A stretch of DNA of 15,909 bases from Planctomycetes bacterium UBA7888 (GTDB taxonomy: Bacteria; Planctomycetota; UBA1135): positions 1-15,909 of the forward strand of contig DLRM01000021.1 of the NCBI GenBank assembly GCA_002500505.1, written 5' to 3'. This document shows positions 1 through 8,300 of the stretch, one piece after another. Position 1 is the stretch's first letter; each line of letters opens with the position of its first letter. The notes under the pieces are model-generated. The model was not told the DNA's origin. It saw nothing but the letters and a program-made list of their open reading frames with translations, and did no database searches. The position numbers and the translations under genes are program-made.

Positions 1-25
1 CTGAAAACAGCTAGAACGAGCTTTT

Positions 26-101
26 TGGTGGGCAGAGGCAGAATTGAACTGCCGACACACGGATTTTCAATCCGTTGCTCTACCAACTGAGCTATCCGCC
101 C
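26..101 (-). tRNA. tRNA-Phe (anticodon GAA)
   Basis: Read on the minus strand, this is a complete 76-base cloverleaf. The acceptor stem GGGCGGA pairs with TCTGCCC (one G-T wobble), the D arm contains GCTCAGTTGGTAGAGC, the anticodon stem is ACGGA/TCCGT with loop TTGAAAA, giving anticodon GAA, and the T arm contains the TTCAATT loop. The 3' CCA is encoded (plus-strand TGG at 26-28), so CCA need not be added after transcription. It lies 41 bases downstream of the ribF stop on the same strand. The gap holds a GC-rich imperfect hairpin around 122-141 but no clear promoter, so co-transcription with def-ribF is possible. Confidence 0.97.
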
Positions 102-142
102 GTGTGCGGGCCGAAAAGGATACCTTCGCGCGGCGGCGAGGG

Positions 143-1087
143 CTAGTCCCTGATGGAATCGGCGGAGGCGCAAAGCCCTTTTGCCTTTTCGCAGTCTTTC
201 GCCACTTGGGCTTGGAAGGCAGTGGTATCAGGAAACTCAACCTCGTCTCGGATTTTGGAGAGAAAGTGAATCTCCAAGTTGCGCCCGTAAAGGTCGCCTT
301 CGTAATCCATGAGATGAACTTCGATTGAGGTTCCAGATTTGCCAAAAGTTGGCCTGTGCCCAAGGTTGGCAACCGCAGGGTGGAAAGCGCCATCAAGTTG
401 GGCGAACACGGCATACACACCGTCGGGTGGGCGGAGCTCATGGTGAAGATCCAAGTTGGCGGTTGGGAACCCAAGCTCTTTGCCGCGGCCATCGCCATGA
501 ATGACCGTACCCAGAACAGAGACTGCGCGTCCGAGCATTTTGGAGGCCCTTCGAAGTTCGCCCAGCTGAACAGCTTCTCGGATTGCGGTGCTGGAAACAG
601 CTCTCCCTTCTAAGCACATGGGCGCAACTTCGGTCAGCTGAATGCCAAGCTCCTCCGAAAGAGGGTGCAAAGATTCAACTGTTCCGCCTCGGCCTTTTCC
701 AAACTTACTATCAAACCCAAGAACAAGTTCCTTCAGGCCCATGGAAGCAATTAAATAATCTTTCAAGAATTGCTCAGCACTCAAATTGCGAATGGATTCT
801 GTGAACTCCAAGACCAAGCACAACTCAAATCCAAGCCGCTCAAACAGGCGGAGTCGATGCTCAAGACTAGTGATTGTTGGAGGGGCCGTGCCACGCAAAA
901 GGGATTTTGGATGGTCCGCAAAAGTAACAACTGTGGGAGTGAGAGATTTAGCTTTTGCCAAATCAAAAACTCTTTGAAAAACGGCATGGTGACCAAGGTG
1001 GACGCCATCAAAGACTCCAATCGTGGCTATACAGGCGGAACTTGGCGAGAAGTCCTCTAAGGCTTCAAAGCCATTCAGTCTAAGCAT
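143..1087 (-). CDS. ribF: Bifunctional riboflavin kinase / FAD synthetase RibF
   Basis: Converts riboflavin to FMN and FMN to FAD in the cytoplasm. The 314-residue length is normal for bacterial RibF. The N-terminal FMN adenylyltransferase domain shows the nucleotide-binding motif GVFDGVHLGHH (residues 24-34), then VLGFDSKFGKGRGG and SSTAIR. The C-terminal riboflavin kinase domain begins near residue 192 with GTVIHGDGRGKELGFPTANL and continues with GVYAV, NLGHRPTFG and the EVHLMDYEGDLYG segment. I chose the ATG at 1087, giving an 8-base overlap with the def stop (ATGCTTAG). An upstream TTG at 1108 would add seven residues not expected in the family. The purine-rich GAAAGAGA lies about 11 bases upstream of the chosen start. 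The overlap implies translational coupling to def. Confidence 0.95.
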   Translation of the reverse strand: MLRLNGFEALEDFSPSSACIATIGVFDGVHLGHHAVFQRVFDLAKAKSLTPTVVTFADHPKSLLRGTAPPTITSLEHRLRLFERLGFELCLVLEFTESIRNLSAEQFLKDYLIASMGLKELVLGFDSKFGKGRGGTVESLHPLSEELGIQLTEVAPMCLEGRAVSSTAIREAVQLGELRRASKMLGRAVSVLGTVIHGDGRGKELGFPTANLDLHHELRPPDGVYAVFAQLDGAFHPAVANLGHRPTFGKSGTSIEVHLMDYEGDLYGRNLEIHFLSKIRDEVEFPDTTAFQAQVAKDCEKAKGLCASADSIRD

Positions 1088-1595
1088 TTTCCAAATAGTC
1101 TCTTTCAAGCTCTGCCAAAGCTTGTTTTATTAAAGTTCGGTCAGCGGGGGACATCCGGTCAATAAATAAAACTCCCTCTAAGTGGTCGAACTCGTGTTGG
1201 AAAACTCGTGCTGCCCAACCCTCGAGCTCTAGCCGAATTTCTTGGCCTTGTAGATTTTGAGCTTCTACCGTAACTCGAATGGGTCGAGAAACTTGACCGT
1301 TAATCTCTGGGAAAGACAAGCACCCTTCTTCAGCAAAATCCTTATCTTTGCCTTTGGAGACAATGCGCGGATTGCAGAGTACGGCCTCGGCTTCGGTGGC
1401 TTCGGCCTCACCTTCGGGGTTGAAAACCATCATGCGGATATTGAGCCCGACCTGAGGGGCGGCGAGGCCAACCCCCTGTGTTTGGTACATCAGCTGGAAC
1501 ATGTCCCGAGCCGCAACCTCCAGTTCAGGGCCAAAATCCTGGACCGGAGTATTTTTTGCGCGCAGGCGCGGATCGGGGTAGAGGACGATGTCCAT
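1080..1595 (-). CDS. def: Peptide deformylase
   Basis: Removes the N-formyl group from nascent proteins at the ribosome. The 171-residue length is typical. All three family motifs are present: GVGLAAPQ (residues 41-48), EEGCLS with the metal ligand Cys92, and QHEFDHLEG with metal ligands His134 and His138 and catalytic Glu135. The segment at about residues 60-71 is unusually acidic and looks like a surface loop. The ATG at 1595 is preceded by AGAAGA, a weak ribosome site. It is first in a def-ribF(-tRNA-Phe) cluster and diverges from the TPR gene across 36 bases, so its promoter must be compact. Confidence 0.97.
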   Translation of the reverse strand: MDIVLYPDPRLRAKNTPVQDFGPELEVAARDMFQLMYQTQGVGLAAPQVGLNIRMMVFNPEGEAEATEAEAVLCNPRIVSKGKDKDFAEEGCLSFPEINGQVSRPIRVTVEAQNLQGQEIRLELEGWAARVFQHEFDHLEGVLFIDRMSPADRTLIKQALAELERDYLENA

Positions 1596-1631
1596 TCTTC
1601 TCGCTAGGTCATAGAATACGCATCTTCATCC
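1596..1631. promoter_or_regulatory. Very short divergent spacer with overlapping -10-like boxes
   Basis: Only 36 bases separate the divergent def and TPR-gene start codons. On the plus strand TAGAAT (1612-1617) resembles a -10 box and sits 14 bases before the TPR ATG. On the minus strand TATTCT (1618-1613) overlaps it and sits before def. Neither has a good TTGACA-like -35, and any -35 would fall inside the opposing coding region. Assignment is inference from position and resemblance only. Confidence 0.25.
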
Positions 1632-2240
1632 ATGGACCTAAAAAAGCACCTCGATCGGGCCGAACAGGCCCTTCACCGTGGGCAGGCGGATTTCTCCGCT
1701 GAGCTCTGCGACCAAGTACTGGATTTCGCCCCAGGCGAAGCCCGAGCGGCCGAACTATTGGCCAAGTCCCTCCTGCAACTTGGAGGGAAAAAGTCTCTCC
1801 TCGGGAAACTAGGGGCGGGACCAGCGGGCTTCGCGGCGGGCTTCTCCAAAATCACAAAAAATCCCGATGCCGAAGCTCGCGCTAGGCGGCGGGCTTTCAT
1901 TAAGGACCCAGGTGATATTAGGAAGGGGTGTTCCTGGGCGGAAGCACTGGAGCGTGCGGGATACGCTGGAGCCGCTCTGGGGGCATTTGGCGCTCTTTCC
2001 GAAAGCGATGTCATGGCTGCAAAACAGGCGGGGGCTCTTGCCCACGCCCAAGGAGAAGTGGAATTGGCTCTGGAGTACTACCAGCGGGCATTGGATGTCG
2101 ATCCCCGTGACACCGACGCTTTGCGAGCACGCAAAAACCTGGCCGCCGAGCAGGCTCTCCGCACCAAGCGTTACGACGAGGCAGATAGCGCTCTTGACCT
2201 CTTGGTGGAGATGGACAAGCCTACTGAAGGCGAGGAATGA
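1632..2240 (+). CDS. Small TPR-repeat protein of unknown role
   Basis: The 202-residue product has no signal peptide or membrane segment. It starts with a TPR-like helical pair (about residues 1-50, HLDRAEQALHRGQADFSAEL). A glycine/alanine-rich stretch follows (about 51-75), then an Arg-rich region. A clearer TPR stretch lies at about 125-190, with QGEVELALEYYQRALDVDPRDTDAL fitting the TPR consensus (Gly/Ala, Tyr, Ala, Pro positions). The C-terminus is acidic. TPR folds bind other proteins, so a scaffold or adaptor role is likely, but no partner is visible. It lies 71 bases upstream of rpsT, which has its own candidate promoter, so they may or may not share a transcript. There is no good Shine-Dalgarno. 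The ATG at 1632 is the only start that keeps the first repeat. Confidence 0.8.
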   Translation: MDLKKHLDRAEQALHRGQADFSAELCDQVLDFAPGEARAAELLAKSLLQLGGKKSLLGKLGAGPAGFAAGFSKITKNPDAEARARRRAFIKDPGDIRKGCSWAEALERAGYAGAALGAFGALSESDVMAAKQAGALAHAQGEVELALEYYQRALDVDPRDTDALRARKNLAAEQALRTKRYDEADSALDLLVEMDKPTEGEE

Positions 2241-2246
2241 AACCCC

Positions 2247-2274
2247 TTGCCCATCTGCCCGCCTCGGGTAGAAT
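2247..2274 (+). promoter_or_regulatory. Candidate sigma-70-type promoter for rpsT
   Basis: TTGCCC at 2247-2252 and TAGAAT at 2269-2274 are separated by 16 bases, close to the usual spacing. Transcription would start near 2281, leaving a leader of about 30 bases before the rpsT ATG. The TAGAAT hexamer also occurs upstream of the TPR gene and fabI in this window. Confidence 0.45.
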
Positions 2275-2311
2275 GGGCGGCCCGATTTTCGGGAAACACC
2301 ACTTAGAAAAG

Positions 2312-2578
2312 ATGCCAAATACCCCATCTGCAAAGCGCGACCTAAAAAAGAGCGCAGACCGCCGCGAACTCAACCGTGGCCGCAAGTCCTCCATGCGTAC
2401 CTGGATTAAGAAGACCCTCGTCGCTGTTGAAGCTGGTGATTTAGAGGCCGCCGAAACGAACTTTGTCATGGCTCAGAAGATGATTGACAAGAATGCGAAG
2501 TGGAACCAAATCCACGCCAATACGGCCGCCCACAGCAAGTCCAAACTTGCAAAGGCAGTTGCTTCTCTCAAGAAGTAA
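2312..2578 (+). CDS. rpsT: 30S ribosomal protein S20
   Basis: The 88-residue, strongly basic, helical protein binds 16S rRNA and helps 30S assembly. It begins MPNTPSAKRDLKKS, matching the usual S20 opening (MANxxSAxKR), and continues with Arg/Lys-rich helices, the SSMRTWIKK segment, and the C-terminal IHANTAAHSKSKLAKAV stretch (S20 normally has KNxAARxKSRL here). The reading frame is open back to an ATG at 2237, but those 25 extra residues do not resemble S20 and overlap the TPR stop, so I use 2312. No clear Shine-Dalgarno is visible. It is followed at once by a strong hairpin terminator. Confidence 0.96.
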   Translation: MPNTPSAKRDLKKSADRRELNRGRKSSMRTWIKKTLVAVEAGDLEAAETNFVMAQKMIDKNAKWNQIHANTAAHSKSKLAKAVASLKK

Positions 2579-2596
2579 GCTCGTTATCAACCCAAG

Positions 2597-2626
2597 AAAA
2601 AAAGGAGCCGTATGGCTCCTTTTTTT
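2597..2626. terminator. Perfect bidirectional intrinsic terminator
   Basis: Seven A, GGAGCC, loop GTAT, GGCTCC, seven T form an exact inverted repeat in which every arm base pairs. It ends rpsT on the plus strand (18 bases past its stop) and the long minus-strand cluster (30 bases past the toroid-protein stop). The A-tract becomes the U-tract for minus-strand transcription, so it is suited to both directions. Confidence 0.92.
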
Positions 2627-2656
2627 GTGTTCTCCCCAGAAGGGGAATCGTCTAGC

Positions 2657-4228
2657 TTATCGAGCGCCCAAGACTTTGCCGTAGCGGTAGTACACCTCGA
2701 GGATAAGAGCGCCAGTGCTGGTGGTGTAAACGCGGCCGCCCTCTTCGCCCCATGGGCCCACAGGGTCCCAAGAGCCGTAGAAGTTGTCCTTTTCGTTTTC
2801 CATGCGTTGGTTATCAATAAGAGTGGTTTCAATAGCCTTCTTCCACTTCTTCCATGCAGGCCCGCCCCATTGGTTGAGGGCGAATGTCCCGTAGTACCAG
2901 TAGTAGAAGTCACAGGAACCGCCTTCAGCATCCCACTCAGGAAGAGTACTCGCAATCAGGTTGGCTTGCTTGTTCATCATGGCGTAGTTCGGATGGTCCT
3001 TCCACTTCTTCACTTTGGTCGTGTCGGTCATGAAGATTCGGCACAGGAGAGCTACGGCAGTCAGAGCTTCCGACTTTTCAGCAGGGAATTTGAATTCGTA
3101 ACCGCGTGGACGGGATGAGCGGCTTCCAGGGCCAGCACCATCGCCAAAGGAGTATCCAGTACGGCCGGTAGCAGGGAGAGTCATCGACTCAAACCAAGCT
3201 TCGCTGTCATTCCAAACCGCTGTGTCTACAGGGATTTTTGCGTCCGAGGCAGTTTTGAGGGCAAAGATCATCCAGCCCGTAATCGAAGAATCGTTGTCAC
3301 CGTTGGCTTCTAACTGATAGCGCCAAACGCCATAAGGGTTCCGCGAGTTATTTATGACGGCAATCGCTTTTTTCATGTTCTTGCGAAGAAGAGGCGAACG
3401 GTTCGAGAAGTAGTAAGCCTCGCCCATGGCCATGGTGGCAATAGAGTGGTTGTACAGAGTTGCGTTTCCAACTTCATCTCCGAAGAGGCCATCTTCAAGC
3501 TGGCTCTTTTTGAGCCAGTTGACCCCTTTCTTAACGTCGTCTTTGTACTCCCCATTGCTCATGGTGTTTCCGTGCCCCATGAAGGCAAGAAGAGAGAGAC
3601 CGGTGAGTCCAGTGTCATTGACGGGAGAGCCGCTGCCGTCAGATGCTGGCTTGTCCGGGTACTTGTCTTCATACATGAACTCGTCGGCATCCCAGAAACC
3701 ATCAGCGGACTGGTGGTCATGAAGCCACTTGAGGGCTGCGGCCACGGCCTTTTCAGTAGCGTTGCCGCGCTTCCCGCCACGGCCACCACGGCCACCGTAC
3801 TTTCCTCCAGCGCCACCACCGAGACCAACAGCGTTGTTCCAGGATTCACTATCGAAGGGGGAGTCAGCATCGAAGTCAGGGTCACCGGTTTCTTCCAGCG
3901 TTTCCATTTCTTCTTCCATCTCGGCTTCCTGGAGAACAGGCTCCTCAATGGGTTCCTCGATGATCTCTTCTTCGGGCTCTTCTTCTTCTTCCACTTCAGG
4001 GGGTGGAGGTTCGGCCGCCATTTCGATAGTTGGGGCTTCCGATACTTGAGGGCGCAGGAAGGCGAGACCGGCGAGAAGAAGGGCAATCAGGAGGTGGATG
4101 CCTAAGGAAATGAGGAGATAGGGCGCCTTAGAAATGGTGTCCGCCAGGACATCGTTAAAGCTCGTCTCGTGTTCCCACGGACGGTGGTAATCCAGTTCCT
4201 CGAGTTCGTTGTAATCTTCTTCAGTCAT
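2657..4228 (-). CDS. Membrane-anchored alpha/alpha-toroid protein (prenyltransferase / squalene-cyclase-type repeats)
   Basis: The 523-residue protein has four visible parts: an acidic cytoplasmic N-terminus (1-33); one membrane helix (about 36-58), followed by a Pro/Glu-rich spacer (about 68-120) as in TonB-like proteins; a glycine-rich linker with repeated GGRGG units (about 135-155); and a large domain (about 155-523) of repeats such as QSADGFWDAD, LEDGLFGDE, NDSSITGWMIFAL and NPYGVWRYQ. These resemble the QW and toroid repeats of squalene-hopene cyclases and prenyltransferases. The cyclase DxDD acid motif is not evident, so terpene cyclisation is doubtful. A periplasmic binding or structural role is an alternative. 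The ATG at 4228 follows GGAG (4238-4235) at 6 bases, a good ribosome site. It is last in the rnc-mfd-surA direction, 84 bases after the surA-like stop, and ends at a strong terminator. Confidence 0.75.
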   Translation of the reverse strand: MTEEDYNELEELDYHRPWEHETSFNDVLADTISKAPYLLISLGIHLLIALLLAGLAFLRPQVSEAPTIEMAAEPPPPEVEEEEEPEEEIIEEPIEEPVLQEAEMEEEMETLEETGDPDFDADSPFDSESWNNAVGLGGGAGGKYGGRGGRGGKRGNATEKAVAAALKWLHDHQSADGFWDADEFMYEDKYPDKPASDGSGSPVNDTGLTGLSLLAFMGHGNTMSNGEYKDDVKKGVNWLKKSQLEDGLFGDEVGNATLYNHSIATMAMGEAYYFSNRSPLLRKNMKKAIAVINNSRNPYGVWRYQLEANGDNDSSITGWMIFALKTASDAKIPVDTAVWNDSEAWFESMTLPATGRTGYSFGDGAGPGSRSSRPRGYEFKFPAEKSEALTAVALLCRIFMTDTTKVKKWKDHPNYAMMNKQANLIASTLPEWDAEGGSCDFYYWYYGTFALNQWGGPAWKKWKKAIETTLIDNQRMENEKDNFYGSWDPVGPWGEEGGRVYTTSTGALILEVYYRYGKVLGAR

Positions 4229-4312
4229 GAAACGCTCCGGGCCAGGGTGGTGTTGGCCTACGGGAGAACCAACGGCCCATGGAGGGCATCGGTTCAGTGG
4301 GGGTGGCGGATT

Positions 4313-5332
4313 TTACAGCTCTTCTTCAGGGTCTCTTGAAGTCTCGCCGACCAAGGAATCGAGGGCAATATCCACTCTGGGTCCCCAGAGATAGCACCTT
4401 TGCCGCAGGCGGTTGATGGATTCTCGGAAAATTGCTTCAGCTTGTTCCTTAAGAAGCATGTCTCTGATAGTGAGCTGAGCCTCGGAAAATGGCATAACCC
4501 CTTCTGCTTCAACGCTTTCCGCCAAAACGAGGGCGCCCCAGCCAGAGGGGAGGGGTATGGGCTCGCTGAGCTCTCCTGTTGAGGCCTGCAGGAGAAAATC
4601 TCGAATGGGCTTCTGGCCAACGCGGTTTTCTGTTTTCGGGTTGAAGTGACCCGTGCTGCCCCCGAGAGTTGGTTTGTAAGAGGAAAAGTCCCGGGCTTGG
4701 ATGGCAAAGACCTTCTCGCCAGCGGCAATCTCGGCCCTAAGCTTTTTCAGAAAAGCAAGCGTGTCTGGGATTTCTGGAGTCGGACGAATCGTAATTAGGC
4801 GAGCCAGGACGCGGGCTTCGTGTTGAAAATCGTTCAGGTGCTCGTTGTAGTAAGCGAGCATCTCGGCGGGGGAGACATACATTTTGACCTTGTAACCCTC
4901 ACCTTTCGAGGGGGCATGGCCAAACTCCTTTTGCCGGTAAAGCAAGGAGAGGGCGAAGGCCCGAATTTGCTTCGCTTCGTCCTCAATAGTTTTGCCTTGA
5001 AGCGCAAGGTGGCGATTGAGCGCCGCCAAGGACCCAAGTTCTTTGGCGCGGCGGTCAAGCTCGTCCGAAACGTAATTGTCCAAAGCCGCCTCATCTCCAC
5101 CAGTCATTCGGAACCCCTCACGGAAAAGAAGTTCGGAAAGTAAGTTGGTAAAGGCGCGGTTGATGAGTTCAGGAGATGGTTGGCCGCCAAAAGAGTCGGC
5201 TGCAGCAAGGCGAACATCTCGCAAGGTGAGAACGTTGTCGTTCACGATGGCCAGGAGTTCATCCACCAACTCAAGCTTGGGCTCGGGTTTTTGTGGAAGT
5301 GCGGTGGCGAGGAGTATGGCTGAAAGCATCAT
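4313..5332 (-). CDS. SurA/parvulin-like periplasmic chaperone
   Basis: The 339-residue form starting at ATG 5332 has a short hydrophobic N-terminus (MMLSAILLATA) fitting a signal sequence. The SurA-type N-terminal helix (VDELLAIVNDNVLTLRDV) and a helical domain follow to about residue 170. One parvulin-like domain spans about 175-275 (ARVLARLITI, LGGSTGHF, GELSEPIPLPSGWGALVLAE), and the tail is acidic. SurA family members fold outer-membrane proteins. Both usual parvulin active-site histidines appear replaced (Leu in ARLITI, Ala in GWGALVL), so isomerase activity is doubtful and a pure chaperone role likely. E. coli SurA has two parvulin domains and this has one. The frame is open further upstream to 5497, but that extension lies within mfd and would bury the signal peptide. 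It follows mfd by 10 bases, so it is probably co-transcribed. Confidence 0.85.
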   Translation of the reverse strand: MMLSAILLATALPQKPEPKLELVDELLAIVNDNVLTLRDVRLAAADSFGGQPSPELINRAFTNLLSELLFREGFRMTGGDEAALDNYVSDELDRRAKELGSLAALNRHLALQGKTIEDEAKQIRAFALSLLYRQKEFGHAPSKGEGYKVKMYVSPAEMLAYYNEHLNDFQHEARVLARLITIRPTPEIPDTLAFLKKLRAEIAAGEKVFAIQARDFSSYKPTLGGSTGHFNPKTENRVGQKPIRDFLLQASTGELSEPIPLPSGWGALVLAESVEAEGVMPFSEAQLTIRDMLLKEQAEAIFRESINRLRQRCYLWGPRVDIALDSLVGETSRDPEEEL

Positions 5333-5342
5333 GGGGCGTGGA

Positions 5343-8300
5343 TTATGAAGACCGTGAGGGGGATTTTCTCCTTTTCTTTGGAAGACTGCAAGCTGCTGCG
5401 ATTTTAAAAAGATGGGAGAGGACTTCTTCGGGTGGGCAAGAGGGATTGGGGAGAATCCAGTGGGCTTGGCGTGGCGTGATGATTCGAAGCAGCACATCCT
5501 TTTTCCGGAGTGCTTTTTCTAATGTTTTCATGTCCCGAACTCGGCAAATCAGGCGGTCGTCGACTCGCTGTAGGGCATCCAGCCCCAACTCGCCAAGGCG
5601 ATGTTTAAGGAAAAAGAGTTGAGCAAGGTGTTGAACTTCTTGGGGCGGGGGGCCAAATCGGTCTTGCACCCCAGAAAGCGCATCCAATATTTGTTCCGGC
5701 GACCTAGTTTTGTCGAAAACTCGCAGAATCTCAAGCCGAGCCTCTTCGTCTGGAATAAAGGAGGGGGAGAGAGAGGCGGAAACGCCAATAGATAAGTCTG
5801 CAACGGGAGTAGTCAGTGGACCGCCCTTTTTTCGTTTTGGATTGCGCTTGAGTCGGCCCACGGCTTGAGAAAGGAGCCGGCGATAAGTTTCGTATCCCAC
5901 AGCGTTGATGTGGCCGGACTGTTCTTTGCCGAGCAAGTTTCCGGCACCACGGATTTCTAAATCACGCATGGCGATTTGAAATCCTGCGCCGAGATAGCGA
6001 AGTTCTTCAACTGCCTTCAGTCGACGCCGCGAATCGCGCGCCATGGGTTTTCCGCGCGGTATTAATAAGTAACACCAGCCACGATGAGTTGATCGGCCGA
6101 CACGCCCGCGAAGCTGATGTAGGTCGGCGAGACCAAAGTTTTGAGCATCATCAATGAAAATTGTGTTTGCATTGGGGATGTCGAGGCCGCTCTCCACAAT
6201 TGTCGTGGAGCACAGAATGTCAGCTTCGCCGCGAACAAAGGCCAGCATTGCCTTTTCTAATTCTTTAGGGTCCATTTGCCCATGACCTGTCACGATGTTG
6301 GCTTCAGGGACCAGGCGCTTGAGTTGGGTAGCAATACGGTCGAGGCTATGGACGCGGTTGTGGACGAAGAAAACTTGTCCACCGCGGGAGATTTCTCGCC
6401 GAATAGCTTCTTGGACCAAGTCGCTTTCGTCGGAGTAGCGAATTTCTGTGTGTACCTCTTGCCGTCCTGCCGGCGCTGTGGAAAGGGCGGTGATGTCGCG
6501 GATTCCAGCCATGGCCATATGCAAGGTCCGAGGAATAGGCGTGGCGCTTAATGTGAGGACATCAACTTGCGACCGTTTCTTTTTGAGAAGGTCTTTTGCT
6601 TTGACTCCAAAACGCTGCTCTTCATCCACGATAACTAGGCCAAGCTTTGAAAATTTGACATCTTTTGAAAGTACACGATGAGTTCCAATAACAAGGTCTA
6701 CGGTTCCACAGTTAATTCCATCAATGACTTCTTTCCGTTTTCGTGGAGGGACAATCCTGGATAACTGTTCAATACGAACAGGCCAATCGGCAAACCGTTC
6801 TCGCATAGTTCGAGCGTGTTGTTCGGCAAGAACTGTTGTGGGAACGAGGATGGCGACTTGCCATCCCTCGTAAAGAACTCGAAAAGTAGCCCGTGCGGCG
6901 AGTTCGGTTTTGCCATAGCCGACATCCCCGCAGAGGAGTCGGTCCATGGGCTTGGGGAGGGCGAGGTCGTCCAAAATTTCGCGCGTTCCTTGCGCTTGGT
7001 CCGGCGTGTCCTCCCAGGGGAAGGAGCCATCAAATTCAGCTTGTTCGGAGATGGGGGCGTATGCCGTCCCAGGTGCCGATTCTCGACAAGCTTGAATGTC
7101 CAGTAGGTCCGCCGCCATGTCTTCAACAGCGTCAGCAACTTTTTGGCGTCGCCGCTCGAAGGAGCCAGATCCTAAGCGGTCAAGTTGGGGGTCGCTCCCT
7201 CCGGCGCCGATGTAGCGTTCAATTAGGTCTACCCTGGATGCAGGAACGTGAAGGGTGGACCCTCCATCAAATTCCAGAACAATGACATCTTGGACGCCTT
7301 CTTCAGATGTTGCCCCACCTTCAGGGGAAGGAGTTCCTGTGTCCAATCCAAAAAATCGGGCCACGCCATGAACGGCATGAACCACAACGTCTCCGCTCTT
7401 CAGGGAAAGAATGGAATCAATTGGCGCCGTTTCTTTCCTTCGGTGGCGTGGCTTGGGCCGATGCTGTCCATGGCCGGGAATCAGTTCTCGGTGGTGAAGA
7501 ACGGTAAGCCTGGCTTCGGGTACACGAAAGCCGCGTTCCAGGCCACCTTGGCGAATATCCAAGGATGCCGGGTCCTTCTCTTGATCCTCAAGAATGTGTT
7601 TTAGGCGGGAGGATTCTGCTTCTGTCGCGCAAAAGACAATGACTTTCTCGCCATCCTTGGAGCGGTCCGCAAGGAGTGAAGCGCCATCTGCGACACCACG
7701 GCAATATTCTTCAACGGAAAGAATATCCAAGGTTCCATCTTTGTCAGGCAGGGTCGACAATCCCAAAGAGCGCGATTGATCCAATAGGTTTTGATTGCGT
7801 TGAAGGGCAGCGGACCATTGCCCACCTCGAATGCGAAGTCTTTGTGCGGATTCTTCAAGGAGCGAAGGCTCCCAAAAGATTGCGCGCATGTTGTTTGGCA
7901 TTCGCTCCAATGGCAGGATGTCTTCCTTTCCGCCGACTTCGGGCAACTCTCTTCCAAGTGGAATCCGTACATGATGAAGAACATGGCGGGTTCGTTGGGA
8001 GCCAATATCAAAAACTCGAATGCTCTCAAGTTCGTCGTCAAAGAATTCCAAGCGAAGTGGCTCGCCTAAGGCGGGGGCAAAAAAGTCCACAATGTCGCCA
8101 CGCATGGCGACTTGGCCGGGTTCAGTAATTGCGGGGACTCTTTCGAAACCGGCTCGCACTATTTGCCGAAGAAAATCCTCTGGATCGAGAGCCATGCCTT
8201 CGGAAAGTTCCAGAATGGCGGTGTTGTCGTCTGCAGAAGGAACGGGTTGAATGAGGGCGGCTAAGGGTGCGACCAATATTCCGCTGAAGCCATCGCGCCC

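Noticed and set aside
104..142. Terminator after ribF
   Set aside because: The GC-rich hairpin near 122-141 has a C-A mismatch in the ribF direction and only a short T-run, so it is a weak terminator and co-transcription with the tRNA remains possible.
2237..2311. Upstream extension of rpsT to an ATG overlapping the TPR stop (ATGA)
   Set aside because: The extra 25 residues do not look like S20, and the region contains a good candidate promoter.
1809..2333. Minus-strand open frame opposite the TPR gene
   Set aside because: No domain features. It spans the rpsT promoter and start, and the plus-strand TPR reading explains the sequence better.
2612..3118. Plus-strand open frame opposite the toroid gene
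   Set aside because: It is fully antisense to a convincing gene, its product has no recognisable features, and it begins inside the terminator hairpin region.
3776..3830. Glycine/arginine-coding repeats as a CRISPR or tandem repeat array
   Set aside because: Units are short, in frame and imperfect. They encode a flexible Gly-rich linker and have no spacers.
3446..4105. Plus-strand open frame of 219 residues opposite the toroid gene
   Set aside because: Its Phe/Leu-rich runs come from reading the Glu-rich repeat codons backwards. It is a shadow of the minus-strand gene.
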